A DNA stretch of 17,389 nucleotides from NCBI GenBank assembly GCA_023266165.1, contig JAHFRR010000017.1:1-17389 (forward strand), read 5' to 3'. Of this stretch, positions 1 to 6,258 are shown in pieces. A program made the position numbers and the translations under genes. The notes under the pieces were generated by a model that ran no database searches, had not been told where the DNA came from, and saw only the letters and a program-made list of their open reading frames with translations. Every line of letters starts with the position of its first letter. The stretch's first letter is position 1. The stretch comes from Thiotrichales bacterium (GTDB lineage: Bacteria; Pseudomonadota; Gammaproteobacteria; Francisellales; CACEW01).

Positions 1-395
1 TAAGCGGTGGGGGGCACTTTGCTGCGACCCTCATGCATGACAAGAGCATGCAGTGTCTGAATCTTTTTCTCGGACAGGGGGGCGCCTTGCGCAGCCCACT
101 GTTCCACTTGTTTGAGCGCGGCATAATAGCCTTTGATCTCATGCTCATCACGCTCTCGTCCTGGGAAATGGCCTTCGTGTTTTAGCACTTCCCGCACTTG
201 CTCTTGTGAAAGCAAGTTGCCTTCAATCATCGTAGAGTAATGCGTAGTGTACAGCTGCGCGGTTTCGCGTAAGGACGCCAGCACAGTAGGGGTGAGCGGT
301 ACGTGCAACACAGCTGTTTTCACAGCTTCAATACGCAAAAGAGCATTGAGCGCTGTGGGGGTCAGCGTATAGTTTGGCAAAAACTTTATCGGCAC
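1..395 (-). CDS. Fic family protein, class II, N-terminal part (runs off left edge)
   Basis: Fic enzymes transfer AMP (or another phosphate-containing group) from a nucleotide onto target-protein hydroxyls. The minus strand gives 131 residues with no stop up to base 1. Residues 54-59 (STMIEG) fit the inhibitory-helix motif [S/T]xxxE[G/N], here on the N-terminal side as in class II Fic proteins. The residues after it (QEQVREVL, then EIKGYYAAL and IQTLHALVMHEG) follow the usual Fic N-terminal domain and core. The catalytic HPFxxGNGR loop and any C-terminal winged helix lie outside the window. The start is GTG at 395-393, giving MPIKFLPNYTLTPTALNALL. An in-frame TAA just upstream excludes a longer frame and no clear Shine-Dalgarno is seen; TTG at 380-378 is the alternative. 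The start codon lies inside an operator-like repeat, which suggests tight control. Family assignment is strong; start and target are uncertain. Confidence 0.85.
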   Translation of the reverse strand, partial: MPIKFLPNYTLTPTALNALLRIEAVKTAVLHVPLTPTVLASLRETAQLYTTHYSTMIEGNLLSQEQVREVLKHEGHFPGRERDEHEIKGYYAALKQVEQWAAQGAPLSEKKIQTLHALVMHEGRSKVPPTA

Positions 396-455
396 TTTAT
401 CGGCACTTTATCGGCACTTGGATGAAGGGAATTATGCCGATAAAGGGCCGATAAA
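385..455. repeat. Five TTTATCGGC boxes, 11-bp period, over the fic promoter and start
   Basis: TTTATCGGCAC occurs three times head to tail at 385-395, 396-406 and 407-417. Two copies in the opposite orientation (GCCGATAAA) lie at 436-444 and 447-455, also 11 bp apart. An 11-bp period is about one helical turn, so the sites would face the same side of the DNA. The inverted pair falls within and beside the spacer of the predicted fic promoter, and the direct triplet covers the leader and GTG start. This is the arrangement of a repressor operator array. Many Fic proteins carry a C-terminal winged-helix domain, so autoregulation is a reasonable inference. Confidence 0.75.
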
Positions 456-459
456 GCAA
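431..459 (-). promoter_or_regulatory. Predicted promoter of the fic gene
   Basis: On the minus strand TTGCTT (459-454) and CATAAT (436-431) are separated by 17 bases. Transcription would start near 424, leaving a short leader made mostly of the direct repeats. Two TTTATCGGC boxes lie over the spacer, so bound protein would block RNA polymerase. Confidence 0.45.
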
Positions 460-545
460 GGGCCGGTGAGTTTGAGCAAAATTTTCACCCAAATTGTGAG
501 AGTCTCTTTCTATTTTTGAAGATCTTCAGTAGAATGCTCGACAGT

Positions 546-622
546 CGGGGCGTAGCGCAGCCTGGTAGCGCACATGCATGGGGTGCATGGGGTCGCTGGT
601 TCGAATCCAGTCGTCCCGACCA
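546..622 (+). tRNA. tRNA-Pro (anticodon GGG)
   Basis: A 77-base cloverleaf fits fully. The acceptor stem pairs CGGGGCG with CGTCCCG, followed by discriminator A and an encoded CCA (620-622). The anticodon arm pairs CATGC with GCATG around the loop ATGGGGT, giving anticodon GGG, which reads CCC and CCU. The T arm pairs GCTGG with CCAGT around TTCGAAT. A C1-G72 pair and G2/G3 are typical of bacterial tRNA-Pro. A possible -10 box TAGAAT is at 530-535 with only a weak -35. The purine permease starts 38 bases after the CCA with no promoter or terminator visible between. Confidence 0.97.
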
Positions 623-660
623 TCTTTTAAAACTCAGCGACAGCAGGGGATTGATTTCAT

Positions 661-1926
661 ATGCGTCCATCATGGCTTGTCCGCTCTGAGTTTCTGCCAG
701 GTCTTACGACATTCTTGAGCATGGTTTATTTGCTTGTGGTGATCCCTCATATTTTGCATTATGCAGGCATGCCGTTGGCTGCAACGTTGCTTTCGGTGGT
801 GTTGATCGCAGGGTTTTCCTCGATTGCAGCAGGCCTCATTGCCAATACCCCCATTGTGTTTGCCCCTGGTTTGGGCTTGCTCTCTTTCTTTGCCTATGTG
901 GTGGTGGGGGATCATGCGATCCCCTGGCAGAGAGCTCTGGCTTCCGTTTTTGTCGCAGATCTGTTGCTGGTGTTGGTCTCGTTCACACCCATCCGGCGCT
1001 GGATCTTGCAGGCGATTCCTAAATCTTTAGGGATCGCAATCACAGGGGGGATTGGGTTTTTCTTGGGGATGTTGGCGCTGCATACGGCACATGTGATTAC
1101 CGCCAGTTCTAAGACCTTAGTGATGCTCGGTCAGTTACATACGTTTTCAGTGTTGCTGTTTGTGATTGGGTTTTTTATTGTGGTGATACTGGATGCTCGT
1201 AAGATCCCTGGGGCGTTGCTGATTGGGTTGCTCAGTGTCAGCGTGCTGGATTGGATTTTTGGAGGGGGGCAGGCGCATTTTTATGGCGTGTTTGCGCTTC
1301 CCAGCTGGCATTTGTCATTGTGGGATCAGCTGGATTTTCAAGGGTTGCTGAGCTTCCCTATGATCATGACAACGTTCACGTTTTTCTTGATTGGGCTGTT
1401 TGACAGCACAGGGTGTATTTTAGGGTTGCTGAAGATGATTCCCCAGTGCGAAGATATGCAGAAAAAGACAAGTCGCGCGTTGTGTGTGGAGTCTGTCAGT
1501 TCGGCGATGGGCGCCTTGATGGGGCTCACCACTTCCTCACCTCTTTTGGAGAGCAGTGCTGGGATTGGTGCAGGTGGGCGTTCGGGTAAAACTGCGATCT
1601 GGGTGGGCGGCCTTTTGTTGTTCGCGCTTTTTTTAGGGCCCCTAACGCGAAGTATTCCCATGACCGCCGTCTCTGCCATTTTATTTTATGTCGGTTGTCT
1701 GATGCTCAAACCGATCGCAGATCTGGAGTGGGGGGTGTTTACAGAAGTTTTACCTGCTGTGGTGACGCTACTTACCATCCCTTTGACGTTCTCAATTTCA
1801 GATGGCGTTGGAATGGGGGTGATCACCTATGTCATCTTAAATCTTTCTTACGGCCAGTTTAAGAAAATCAAGCCTGGACTTTATGGCATTGCGTTGTTTT
1901 TTATTTTCTATTTTATTTTTTCTTGA
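661..1926 (+). CDS. AzgA-type purine (hypoxanthine/guanine/adenine) permease
   Basis: A 421-residue polytopic inner-membrane transporter, close to the usual length of about 430-450 for AzgA-type permeases, which import purine bases by proton symport. Family signatures appear in order: EFLPGLTTFLSMVYLLVVIP near the N-terminus, NTPIVFAPGLGLLSFFAYVVV around residues 62-82, GLFDSTGCILGL near 245, and a TSSPLLESSAGIGAGGRSG block near 290 that matches the substrate-site ESxxGIxxGGRTG region. The usual N-A-Y-F after APGxGL is L-S-F-F here, so substrate preference may differ. The ATG at 661 is preceded by AGGGGA (645-650). It probably shares a transcript with the tRNA gene upstream. Its last 19 bases overlap the end of convergent rnhA. 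Family is clear; the exact base transported is not. Confidence 0.9.
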   Translation: MRPSWLVRSEFLPGLTTFLSMVYLLVVIPHILHYAGMPLAATLLSVVLIAGFSSIAAGLIANTPIVFAPGLGLLSFFAYVVVGDHAIPWQRALASVFVADLLLVLVSFTPIRRWILQAIPKSLGIAITGGIGFFLGMLALHTAHVITASSKTLVMLGQLHTFSVLLFVIGFFIVVILDARKIPGALLIGLLSVSVLDWIFGGGQAHFYGVFALPSWHLSLWDQLDFQGLLSFPMIMTTFTFFLIGLFDSTGCILGLLKMIPQCEDMQKKTSRALCVESVSSAMGALMGLTTSSPLLESSAGIGAGGRSGKTAIWVGGLLLFALFLGPLTRSIPMTAVSAILFYVGCLMLKPIADLEWGVFTEVLPAVVTLLTIPLTFSISDGVGMGVITYVILNLSYGQFKKIKPGLYGIALFFIFYFIFS

Positions 1927-2363
1927 GACTGATGCTCATCAATTGCTTGATTGGCCAGTAGATCTGCCAGGGTGTTTTCAGGATGCCCCGTGTGGCCACG
2001 CACCCAAAGCCAGGTGATTTGGTGCTGTTGATTCAGCTGATCGAGCTGCTCCCAGTAGGCTTTGTTTTTCACAGGGGTCTTTCTGTTTTGGGTCATCCAG
2101 TGATTCTTTTTCCAAGTGGGGAGCCATTCGGTGATCCCTTGGCGCAGATACTGAGAGTCTGAGGTGAGCCTCACCACGCAGGGTTCAGTCAGTGCCCTTA
2201 AGGCCTCAATCGCCGCGAGAAGCTCCATTTGGTTGTTCGTTGTATGTGGCACAAACCCTTTTAAGTGCTTTTCATGCGTGCCATAGCGTAACAACGCGCC
2301 CCATCCTCCAGGGCCTGGATTGCCTCGGCAAGCGCCGTCGGTAAAGATCTCAATGCTTTTCAT
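1908..2363 (-). CDS. rnhA: Ribonuclease HI
   Basis: A 151-residue RNase HI, which cleaves the RNA strand of RNA-DNA hybrids (R-loops, primers) in the cytoplasm. The Mg2+-binding catalytic residues sit as in the E. coli enzyme: D9 (FTDGACRGNPGPGGWG), E47 (NNQMELLAAIEAL), D69 (SDSQYL) and D134 (NTLADLLAN). The flexible-loop His is H124 (VRGHTGHPEN). The basic substrate-handle region W84-K99 is present. The frame is open further upstream, but the ATG at 2363 is chosen because it matches the family N-terminus (MKSIEIFTDG) and follows TAGGAAATCAGG. It is divergent from the transglycosylase gene and convergent, with overlap, on the permease. The proximity of rnhA and mltD recalls the gammaproteobacterial order. 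Confidence 0.97.
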   Translation of the reverse strand: MKSIEIFTDGACRGNPGPGGWGALLRYGTHEKHLKGFVPHTTNNQMELLAAIEALRALTEPCVVRLTSDSQYLRQGITEWLPTWKKNHWMTQNRKTPVKNKAYWEQLDQLNQQHQITWLWVRGHTGHPENTLADLLANQAIDEHQSQEKIK

Positions 2364-2454
2364 ACCTGATTTCCTATCTACCCTGATGTGATGTTCCAAA
2401 AAGCCAATATGCAGTATACTGGCAGTGGATCTCAATGCCTAGAGGGAGTGCTTC

Positions 2455-3333
2455 GTGCGGCGATGGTGTGTGATGTTGTTAGGGATGCTGGGTTTCTCAA
2501 GTTTTTTGTTTCAGTCTGCGTTCGCGTCTGGCCTGGATTTTTGGCCTGATTTTTTAAATCAGCTGCAATTTACGCATGATGATGCTCGTCCACAGGTGCA
2601 GTATTTTATCCGTCAAGATGCAGGGCGCTTGGACATCATTCAAAGTGAACTCGACCATGCTCAGTATACACTGCCGTATGTGGTGAAAACCCTGAGAGCC
2701 CGTCAAATGCCGGTTGATCTCGCCCTTTTGCCCTTTATTGAGAGTGGTTATCTGCCCTCTGCCCAATCGGATGTCGGGGCGACAGGTATTTGGCAGTTGA
2801 TGCCCATCACGGCCAGAAGTTATGGCTATGATGTGGAGAACCCCTGGGTTGACCCTATGAATAACATCGTGCTCTCCACCCAGATCGCGATGGATAATCT
2901 GGCTGAGTTGCATCGTGAATTTGGAGGGTGGTATTTGGCATTGGCCGCTTATAACGCGGGGCCTGGCACGGTGATGGGGGTGATTCGTTTGGCTGCTGAT
3001 CGCCATGAGTCTTTAAATTACTGGAACCTCGCGCTGCCTTATCAAACGCGTGATTATGTTCCTAGGCTCTTGGCCATGAGTTATATCTTGAGGCATGCGG
3101 CTGCTTTTCATTTGAGATTACCCCCGATTACCTTGTATAATCGAGCAGTGCTCATTACCCTCCCTAAACAGTTGAGTATCCAGCAGATTATCCGCGATGC
3201 CCAAATCCCTGTAGGGTTGTTTGAGTATTTGAATCCAGGTTTTTCACGGGACTATACCCCTCCGTGGCGAACGCAGATTTTATTGCCCCCTGTGAATGTC
3301 TGGGCATTTGACCATGATTACTATCGAGAGTAA
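2455..3333 (+). CDS. mltD: Membrane-bound lytic murein transglycosylase, MltD type, without LysM domains
   Basis: A 292-residue exported lytic transglycosylase, which cleaves the MurNAc-GlcNAc bond of peptidoglycan to form 1,6-anhydro ends. A signal peptide covers residues 1-24 (cleavage likely after AFA); no lipobox Cys is seen. The SLT domain has the catalytic Glu E96 in LLPFIESGYLPSAQSDVGA, then GIWQLMPITARSYG (111-124) and LALAAYNAGPGTV (161-173). The tail (235-285) resembles the segment just before the LysM repeats of MltD, but LysM repeats are absent. E. coli MltD is about 450 residues, so this is a short form. The GTG start at 2455 follows AGGGAG (2443-2448) at 6 bases, and TATACT at 2415-2420 may be the -10. 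First gene of a run through mscS to tadA. Confidence 0.9.
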   Translation: MRRWCVMLLGMLGFSSFLFQSAFASGLDFWPDFLNQLQFTHDDARPQVQYFIRQDAGRLDIIQSELDHAQYTLPYVVKTLRARQMPVDLALLPFIESGYLPSAQSDVGATGIWQLMPITARSYGYDVENPWVDPMNNIVLSTQIAMDNLAELHREFGGWYLALAAYNAGPGTVMGVIRLAADRHESLNYWNLALPYQTRDYVPRLLAMSYILRHAAAFHLRLPPITLYNRAVLITLPKQLSIQQIIRDAQIPVGLFEYLNPGFSRDYTPPWRTQILLPPVNVWAFDHDYYRE

Positions 3334-3354
3334 AAAAACAAAGAGAATATAAAG

Positions 3355-4200
3355 ATGCATGCAATCGCTTCTTGGTTTGAAAACGAAACGCTGCGCTATG
3401 GCTTTATGGTGTTTTGGGCGTTGGTGATTGCCATTGTGGGCATTTGGTTTGCAGGGCATCTGCGTAAAAATATGGATCGCTTTTTGAAGCGACGCAAGGT
3501 TGAAAGCACCGTGCGTGTTTTCTTGAACCAGCTGGTCTATATCGCTTTGCTGGTCATGGTCTGCATTATTGCACTTTCTCGCCTGGGCGTTCAGACTGCC
3601 TCGATGGTGGCGATTTTGGCCAGTATCTCGTTTGCCTTGGTTTTGGCCCTGCAAGGTTCATTGTCGCACTTGGCCTCGGGCATTGTATTGGTCATCATGC
3701 GGCCCTTCAAAGTGGGAGATTATATCGAAGCGGCGGGAGTCTCAGGCACGGTACAGGGCATTGAGATCATGTTCACCCATCTGTTAACCTCAGACAATAA
3801 AGCCGTTGCGGTGCCCAATGGTAAAATTCTGGGAGATGCCATCACCAACTTCTCTCAAAATGATTTACGTCGTCTCGAATTGTCTTTCAGTATGGCCTAT
3901 GGAGACAGCATCAGCCAGGCGAAAAAGATCATCTTAGATCTTGCGATGGGGGATGCTCGGGTCTCTCAAACCCCTGAGAAGCCTATCGTTTGGGTGAAAG
4001 AGCTCTCTGACAGTGCTGTGATTTTACTTTTGAGATATTGGACGGATCGTCAAAATCTGCCTGATCTGCCCTATACGTTGACAGAGCAAGTCAAATTGGC
4101 GTTTGACGGTGCAGGGATGATGGTTCCTGTGCCTCAGCGAGAAGTGATTTTAAATGGTAAGACCTTAAAAAATATGGCAAAAATAAGCGAAAACTGGTAA
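3355..4200 (+). CDS. mscS: Small-conductance mechanosensitive channel
   Basis: A 281-residue inner-membrane channel (E. coli MscS is 286) that opens under membrane tension and releases solutes after osmotic downshock. Three transmembrane segments lie near residues 14-34, 57-77 and 83-115. The pore helix TM3 contains the signature ALQGSLSHLASGIVLVIMRPF (98-118). The beta domain follows with VGDYIEAAGVSGTV and the VPNGKI..DAITNFS block (153-167), then the alpha/beta C-terminal vestibule. It starts 21 bases after the transglycosylase stop, with only a weak RBS (AAGAGAA). Pairing a channel with a cell-wall hydrolase suggests an envelope-maintenance operon. Confidence 0.95.
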   Translation: MHAIASWFENETLRYGFMVFWALVIAIVGIWFAGHLRKNMDRFLKRRKVESTVRVFLNQLVYIALLVMVCIIALSRLGVQTASMVAILASISFALVLALQGSLSHLASGIVLVIMRPFKVGDYIEAAGVSGTVQGIEIMFTHLLTSDNKAVAVPNGKILGDAITNFSQNDLRRLELSFSMAYGDSISQAKKIILDLAMGDARVSQTPEKPIVWVKELSDSAVILLLRYWTDRQNLPDLPYTLTEQVKLAFDGAGMMVPVPQREVILNGKTLKNMAKISENW

Positions 4201-4240
4201 ACTCAGCTTTTCTCTTCTATCAGTCAGCAGGATATTAGAC

Positions 4241-5047
4241 ATGCGTAATGATTTTTTGAAGATCGCTCGAGGCGTAATGGTTGTGGTGATGGTGGCCCTG
4301 ATCGGGGCTTCCTGTGAGATGCACCTCAGTGTTGCCGGAATTCTCGTGCGTCCTATGCGCGTCACAACGTTGGCAGATCTGAATCCCCAGATGCGTGAGA
4401 TCCATATTCAAAACACCGGAAAGCAGGTCGAGTACATTAACGTAACCCTCAAAGAAGTCCTGCATCCAGGCACACCCAACGTGCAGGATATTCCTTTTGT
4501 TCATCAAAATCCCTATGCATTTGGGATTGCTGCTGCGCCCAGTAAGCTGATCTTGCAGCCGGGAGAGCACGTCGTTGTGCGGTTGGTGAATCTTGTCAAA
4601 AGCACGCCGACAGATCGCATTTACTATGTGACCTTCACGCCAGCAATCCCTGCCATTGAGCCTGTTCAAGGGCAAACGATGGGTGTGCATGCAGGGCTGA
4701 CAGTCGTGACTGCCTATGGTGTGCTGGTGATCATCAGGCCGGTCACGCCACACCCTCAGTTGCAGGTGATGTTGAAAGACCATGTTGTCAGGGTGCATAA
4801 CGAGGGGAATACCACTGTAGTCACCCTGGGTTTGTGGGGATGCCCGCAAATGGGTGATGCGCTGCCCTTGTGTGCTCGAATTGCTAATTCCGCGCATCTT
4901 GTCTATCCTGGCACAGGGTTCCAAGTAAATTTGCCAGAGAATTTGTCCATTGCGCAGGTTCAGTTGGAACAAGAAATTTTAGGGAACTACACCCTGGTAA
5001 GCTCTGATAAAAATTTGAAAAGTGAGAACAGCCATGCGAATTCGTAA
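4241..5047 (+). CDS. PapD-like periplasmic pilus chaperone homologue (first of a pair)
   Basis: A 268-residue exported protein with the fold pattern of chaperone-usher chaperones, which hold pilus subunits in the periplasm by donating their G1 strand. Residues 1-32 form a signal peptide, with cleavage likely after SVA. The N-terminal immunoglobulin-like domain has IHIQNTGKQVEYINVTLKEV and the APSKLILQPGEHVVVRLVNL segment (99-118), matching the family's P-x-K/R-hydrophobic-PG-x-x-x-x-VR pattern. The C-terminal domain has C201 and C211, positioned like the Cys pair of the next gene. RBS CAGGA is at 4228-4232. It overlaps the following paralogue by 14 bases. No usher or pilin is present here, so its partner is unknown; a surface structure encoded elsewhere, or a different role, are both possible. 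Confidence 0.7.
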   Translation: MRNDFLKIARGVMVVVMVALIGASCEMHLSVAGILVRPMRVTTLADLNPQMREIHIQNTGKQVEYINVTLKEVLHPGTPNVQDIPFVHQNPYAFGIAAAPSKLILQPGEHVVVRLVNLVKSTPTDRIYYVTFTPAIPAIEPVQGQTMGVHAGLTVVTAYGVLVIIRPVTPHPQLQVMLKDHVVRVHNEGNTTVVTLGLWGCPQMGDALPLCARIANSAHLVYPGTGFQVNLPENLSIAQVQLEQEILGNYTLVSSDKNLKSENSHANS

Positions 5048-5747
5048 TGTATTATTCTTTTTTAGCTTGGTGGGCTTTGGGTTACAGGCGGGATATGCCA
5101 ATATCCATGTCTACCCCAATGTGCTTAACATGGCTTACACTCAAAGCTCAGCGGATATTACGGTGCAGAACTCAGGAGATCAGGTGGCCTATGTTGAGGC
5201 GACCATCACCAAGGTTGAAAACCCAGGCATGCCAGATCAGAAATCCGTGAATATCCCTGAAGGTTCTTCGCCTTTTGAAGCGGGTATTGCCCTCACTCCC
5301 ACCAAAATGGTGATCCCTCCGAATGGCCAGCAGGTGGTGAGACTCATCCCCTTTGTAAAAGCAACCGCCAAAGACTTGATTTATATTGTCAATATCTTTC
5401 CTGTATCAGGGGCTTTGATTGACCATGAGAAAGTGAAGGAGGGTGCTGCATCCGCTTCTGTGAGCTTTACGATCGGGTATGGGGTGCGTGTGATTTTATT
5501 GCCTAAAACCCCTGTCCCTGTGCTACAGGCCACACGTCAAGGTAAGGTGCTGGAAATTATCAACACGGGAAATACCAATGCCTTGTTGGGGAATGGCAAG
5601 CAGTGTATTGACAAAGTCTGTCATCCCATTGATCAAAGCACGCGATTATATGCAGGAACGAGCTGGAAGGTCACACTGCCTTATGATGCGCCAGTGGTAT
5701 TCCAGGAAGATGTCATAGGCAATTATTCTAATTTCACAGTGAGTTAG
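5034..5747 (+). CDS. PapD-like periplasmic pilus chaperone homologue (second of a pair)
   Basis: A 237-residue exported paralogue of the preceding protein. The signal peptide is residues 1-22 (cleavage after YA, mature NIHVYPN). The immunoglobulin-like domain has ITVQNSGDQVAYVEATITKV and LTPTKMVIPPNGQQVVRLIP (87-106). The C-terminal domain has Cys191-xxxx-Cys196 followed by STRLYAGTSWKVTLP, parallel to SAHLVYPGTGFQVNLP in the first protein. The ATG at 5034 is preferred because AGTGAG (5021-5026) precedes it at 7 bases and it opens a standard signal peptide; an in-frame GTG at 5022 is the alternative. The 14-base overlap with the upstream gene implies translational coupling and joint function. 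Chaperone fold is well supported; client is unknown. Confidence 0.7.
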   Translation: MRIRNVLFFFSLVGFGLQAGYANIHVYPNVLNMAYTQSSADITVQNSGDQVAYVEATITKVENPGMPDQKSVNIPEGSSPFEAGIALTPTKMVIPPNGQQVVRLIPFVKATAKDLIYIVNIFPVSGALIDHEKVKEGAASASVSFTIGYGVRVILLPKTPVPVLQATRQGKVLEIINTGNTNALLGNGKQCIDKVCHPIDQSTRLYAGTSWKVTLPYDAPVVFQEDVIGNYSNFTVS

Positions 5748-5753
5748 TTTTTC

Positions 5754-6212
5754 TTGCGCGAGAGGGATTTATTCTGGATGCAAGAGGCGCTGAATCTGGC
5801 CCGTGAAGCTGCGTTTTTGGGCGAGGTGCCTGTCGGTGCGTTGATGGTTCAAACCTCTTCAAACCTTTTGATTGCAAAAGCCTATAATCAGTCTATTGCC
5901 CATCATGACCCTTCTGCCCATGCTGAGATACTTGCGCTGCGCACAGCGGGCAAGGCTTTACAGAACTATCGCTTGGTCGATACGACCCTCTATGTGACCT
6001 TGGAGCCGTGCATGATGTGCGTGGGAGCCCTGATCCATGCGCGCGTCACACGCGTGGTTTTTGGAGCACTGGATCCCAAATCCGGAGCGCTGGGCTCTTG
6101 CGCAGATTTATCAAAAGCCCCGTGGGTGAACCATCGACTGGAGGTTCAAGGAGGTGTCTTAGAACCTGAATGCCGTGCTATGCTACAGACTTTTTTCAGA
6201 AAGCGTCGATAG
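5754..6212 (+). CDS. tadA: tRNA-specific adenosine deaminase
   Basis: A 152-residue zinc deaminase that converts the wobble adenosine 34 of tRNA-Arg(ACG) to inosine. The zinc ligands and catalytic Glu are all present: H56-A-E58 (SAHAEILAL) and C86-x-x-C89 (EPCMMCVGALIHARV). The N-terminal LFWMQEALNLAREA aligns with the first helix of TadA, so the TTG at 5754 is preferred over the internal ATG at 5778, which would cut that helix. An AGTGAG sequence (5738-5743) lies 10 bases before, the same variant RBS as the chaperone gene upstream. Only six bases separate it from the chaperone stop, so it is probably cotranscribed. Slightly shorter than E. coli TadA (167). Confidence 0.95.
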   Translation: MRERDLFWMQEALNLAREAAFLGEVPVGALMVQTSSNLLIAKAYNQSIAHHDPSAHAEILALRTAGKALQNYRLVDTTLYVTLEPCMMCVGALIHARVTRVVFGALDPKSGALGSCADLSKAPWVNHRLEVQGGVLEPECRAMLQTFFRKRR

Positions 6213-6258
6213 GGTATCCACACGTCTTTCTGGAACGCTGAATTGGCAAGGCTTATCT

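Noticed and set aside
485..673. Minus-strand open frame of 62 codons containing GRLDSNQRP
   Set aside because: It is the antisense of the tRNA-Pro gene; that peptide is a classic false translation of tRNA T-arm and 3' end sequence.
4304..4318. GASC in the first chaperone considered as a lipoprotein lipobox
   Set aside because: The -3 position is Gly instead of Leu/Val/Ile, and a good signal peptidase I site (SVA) follows.
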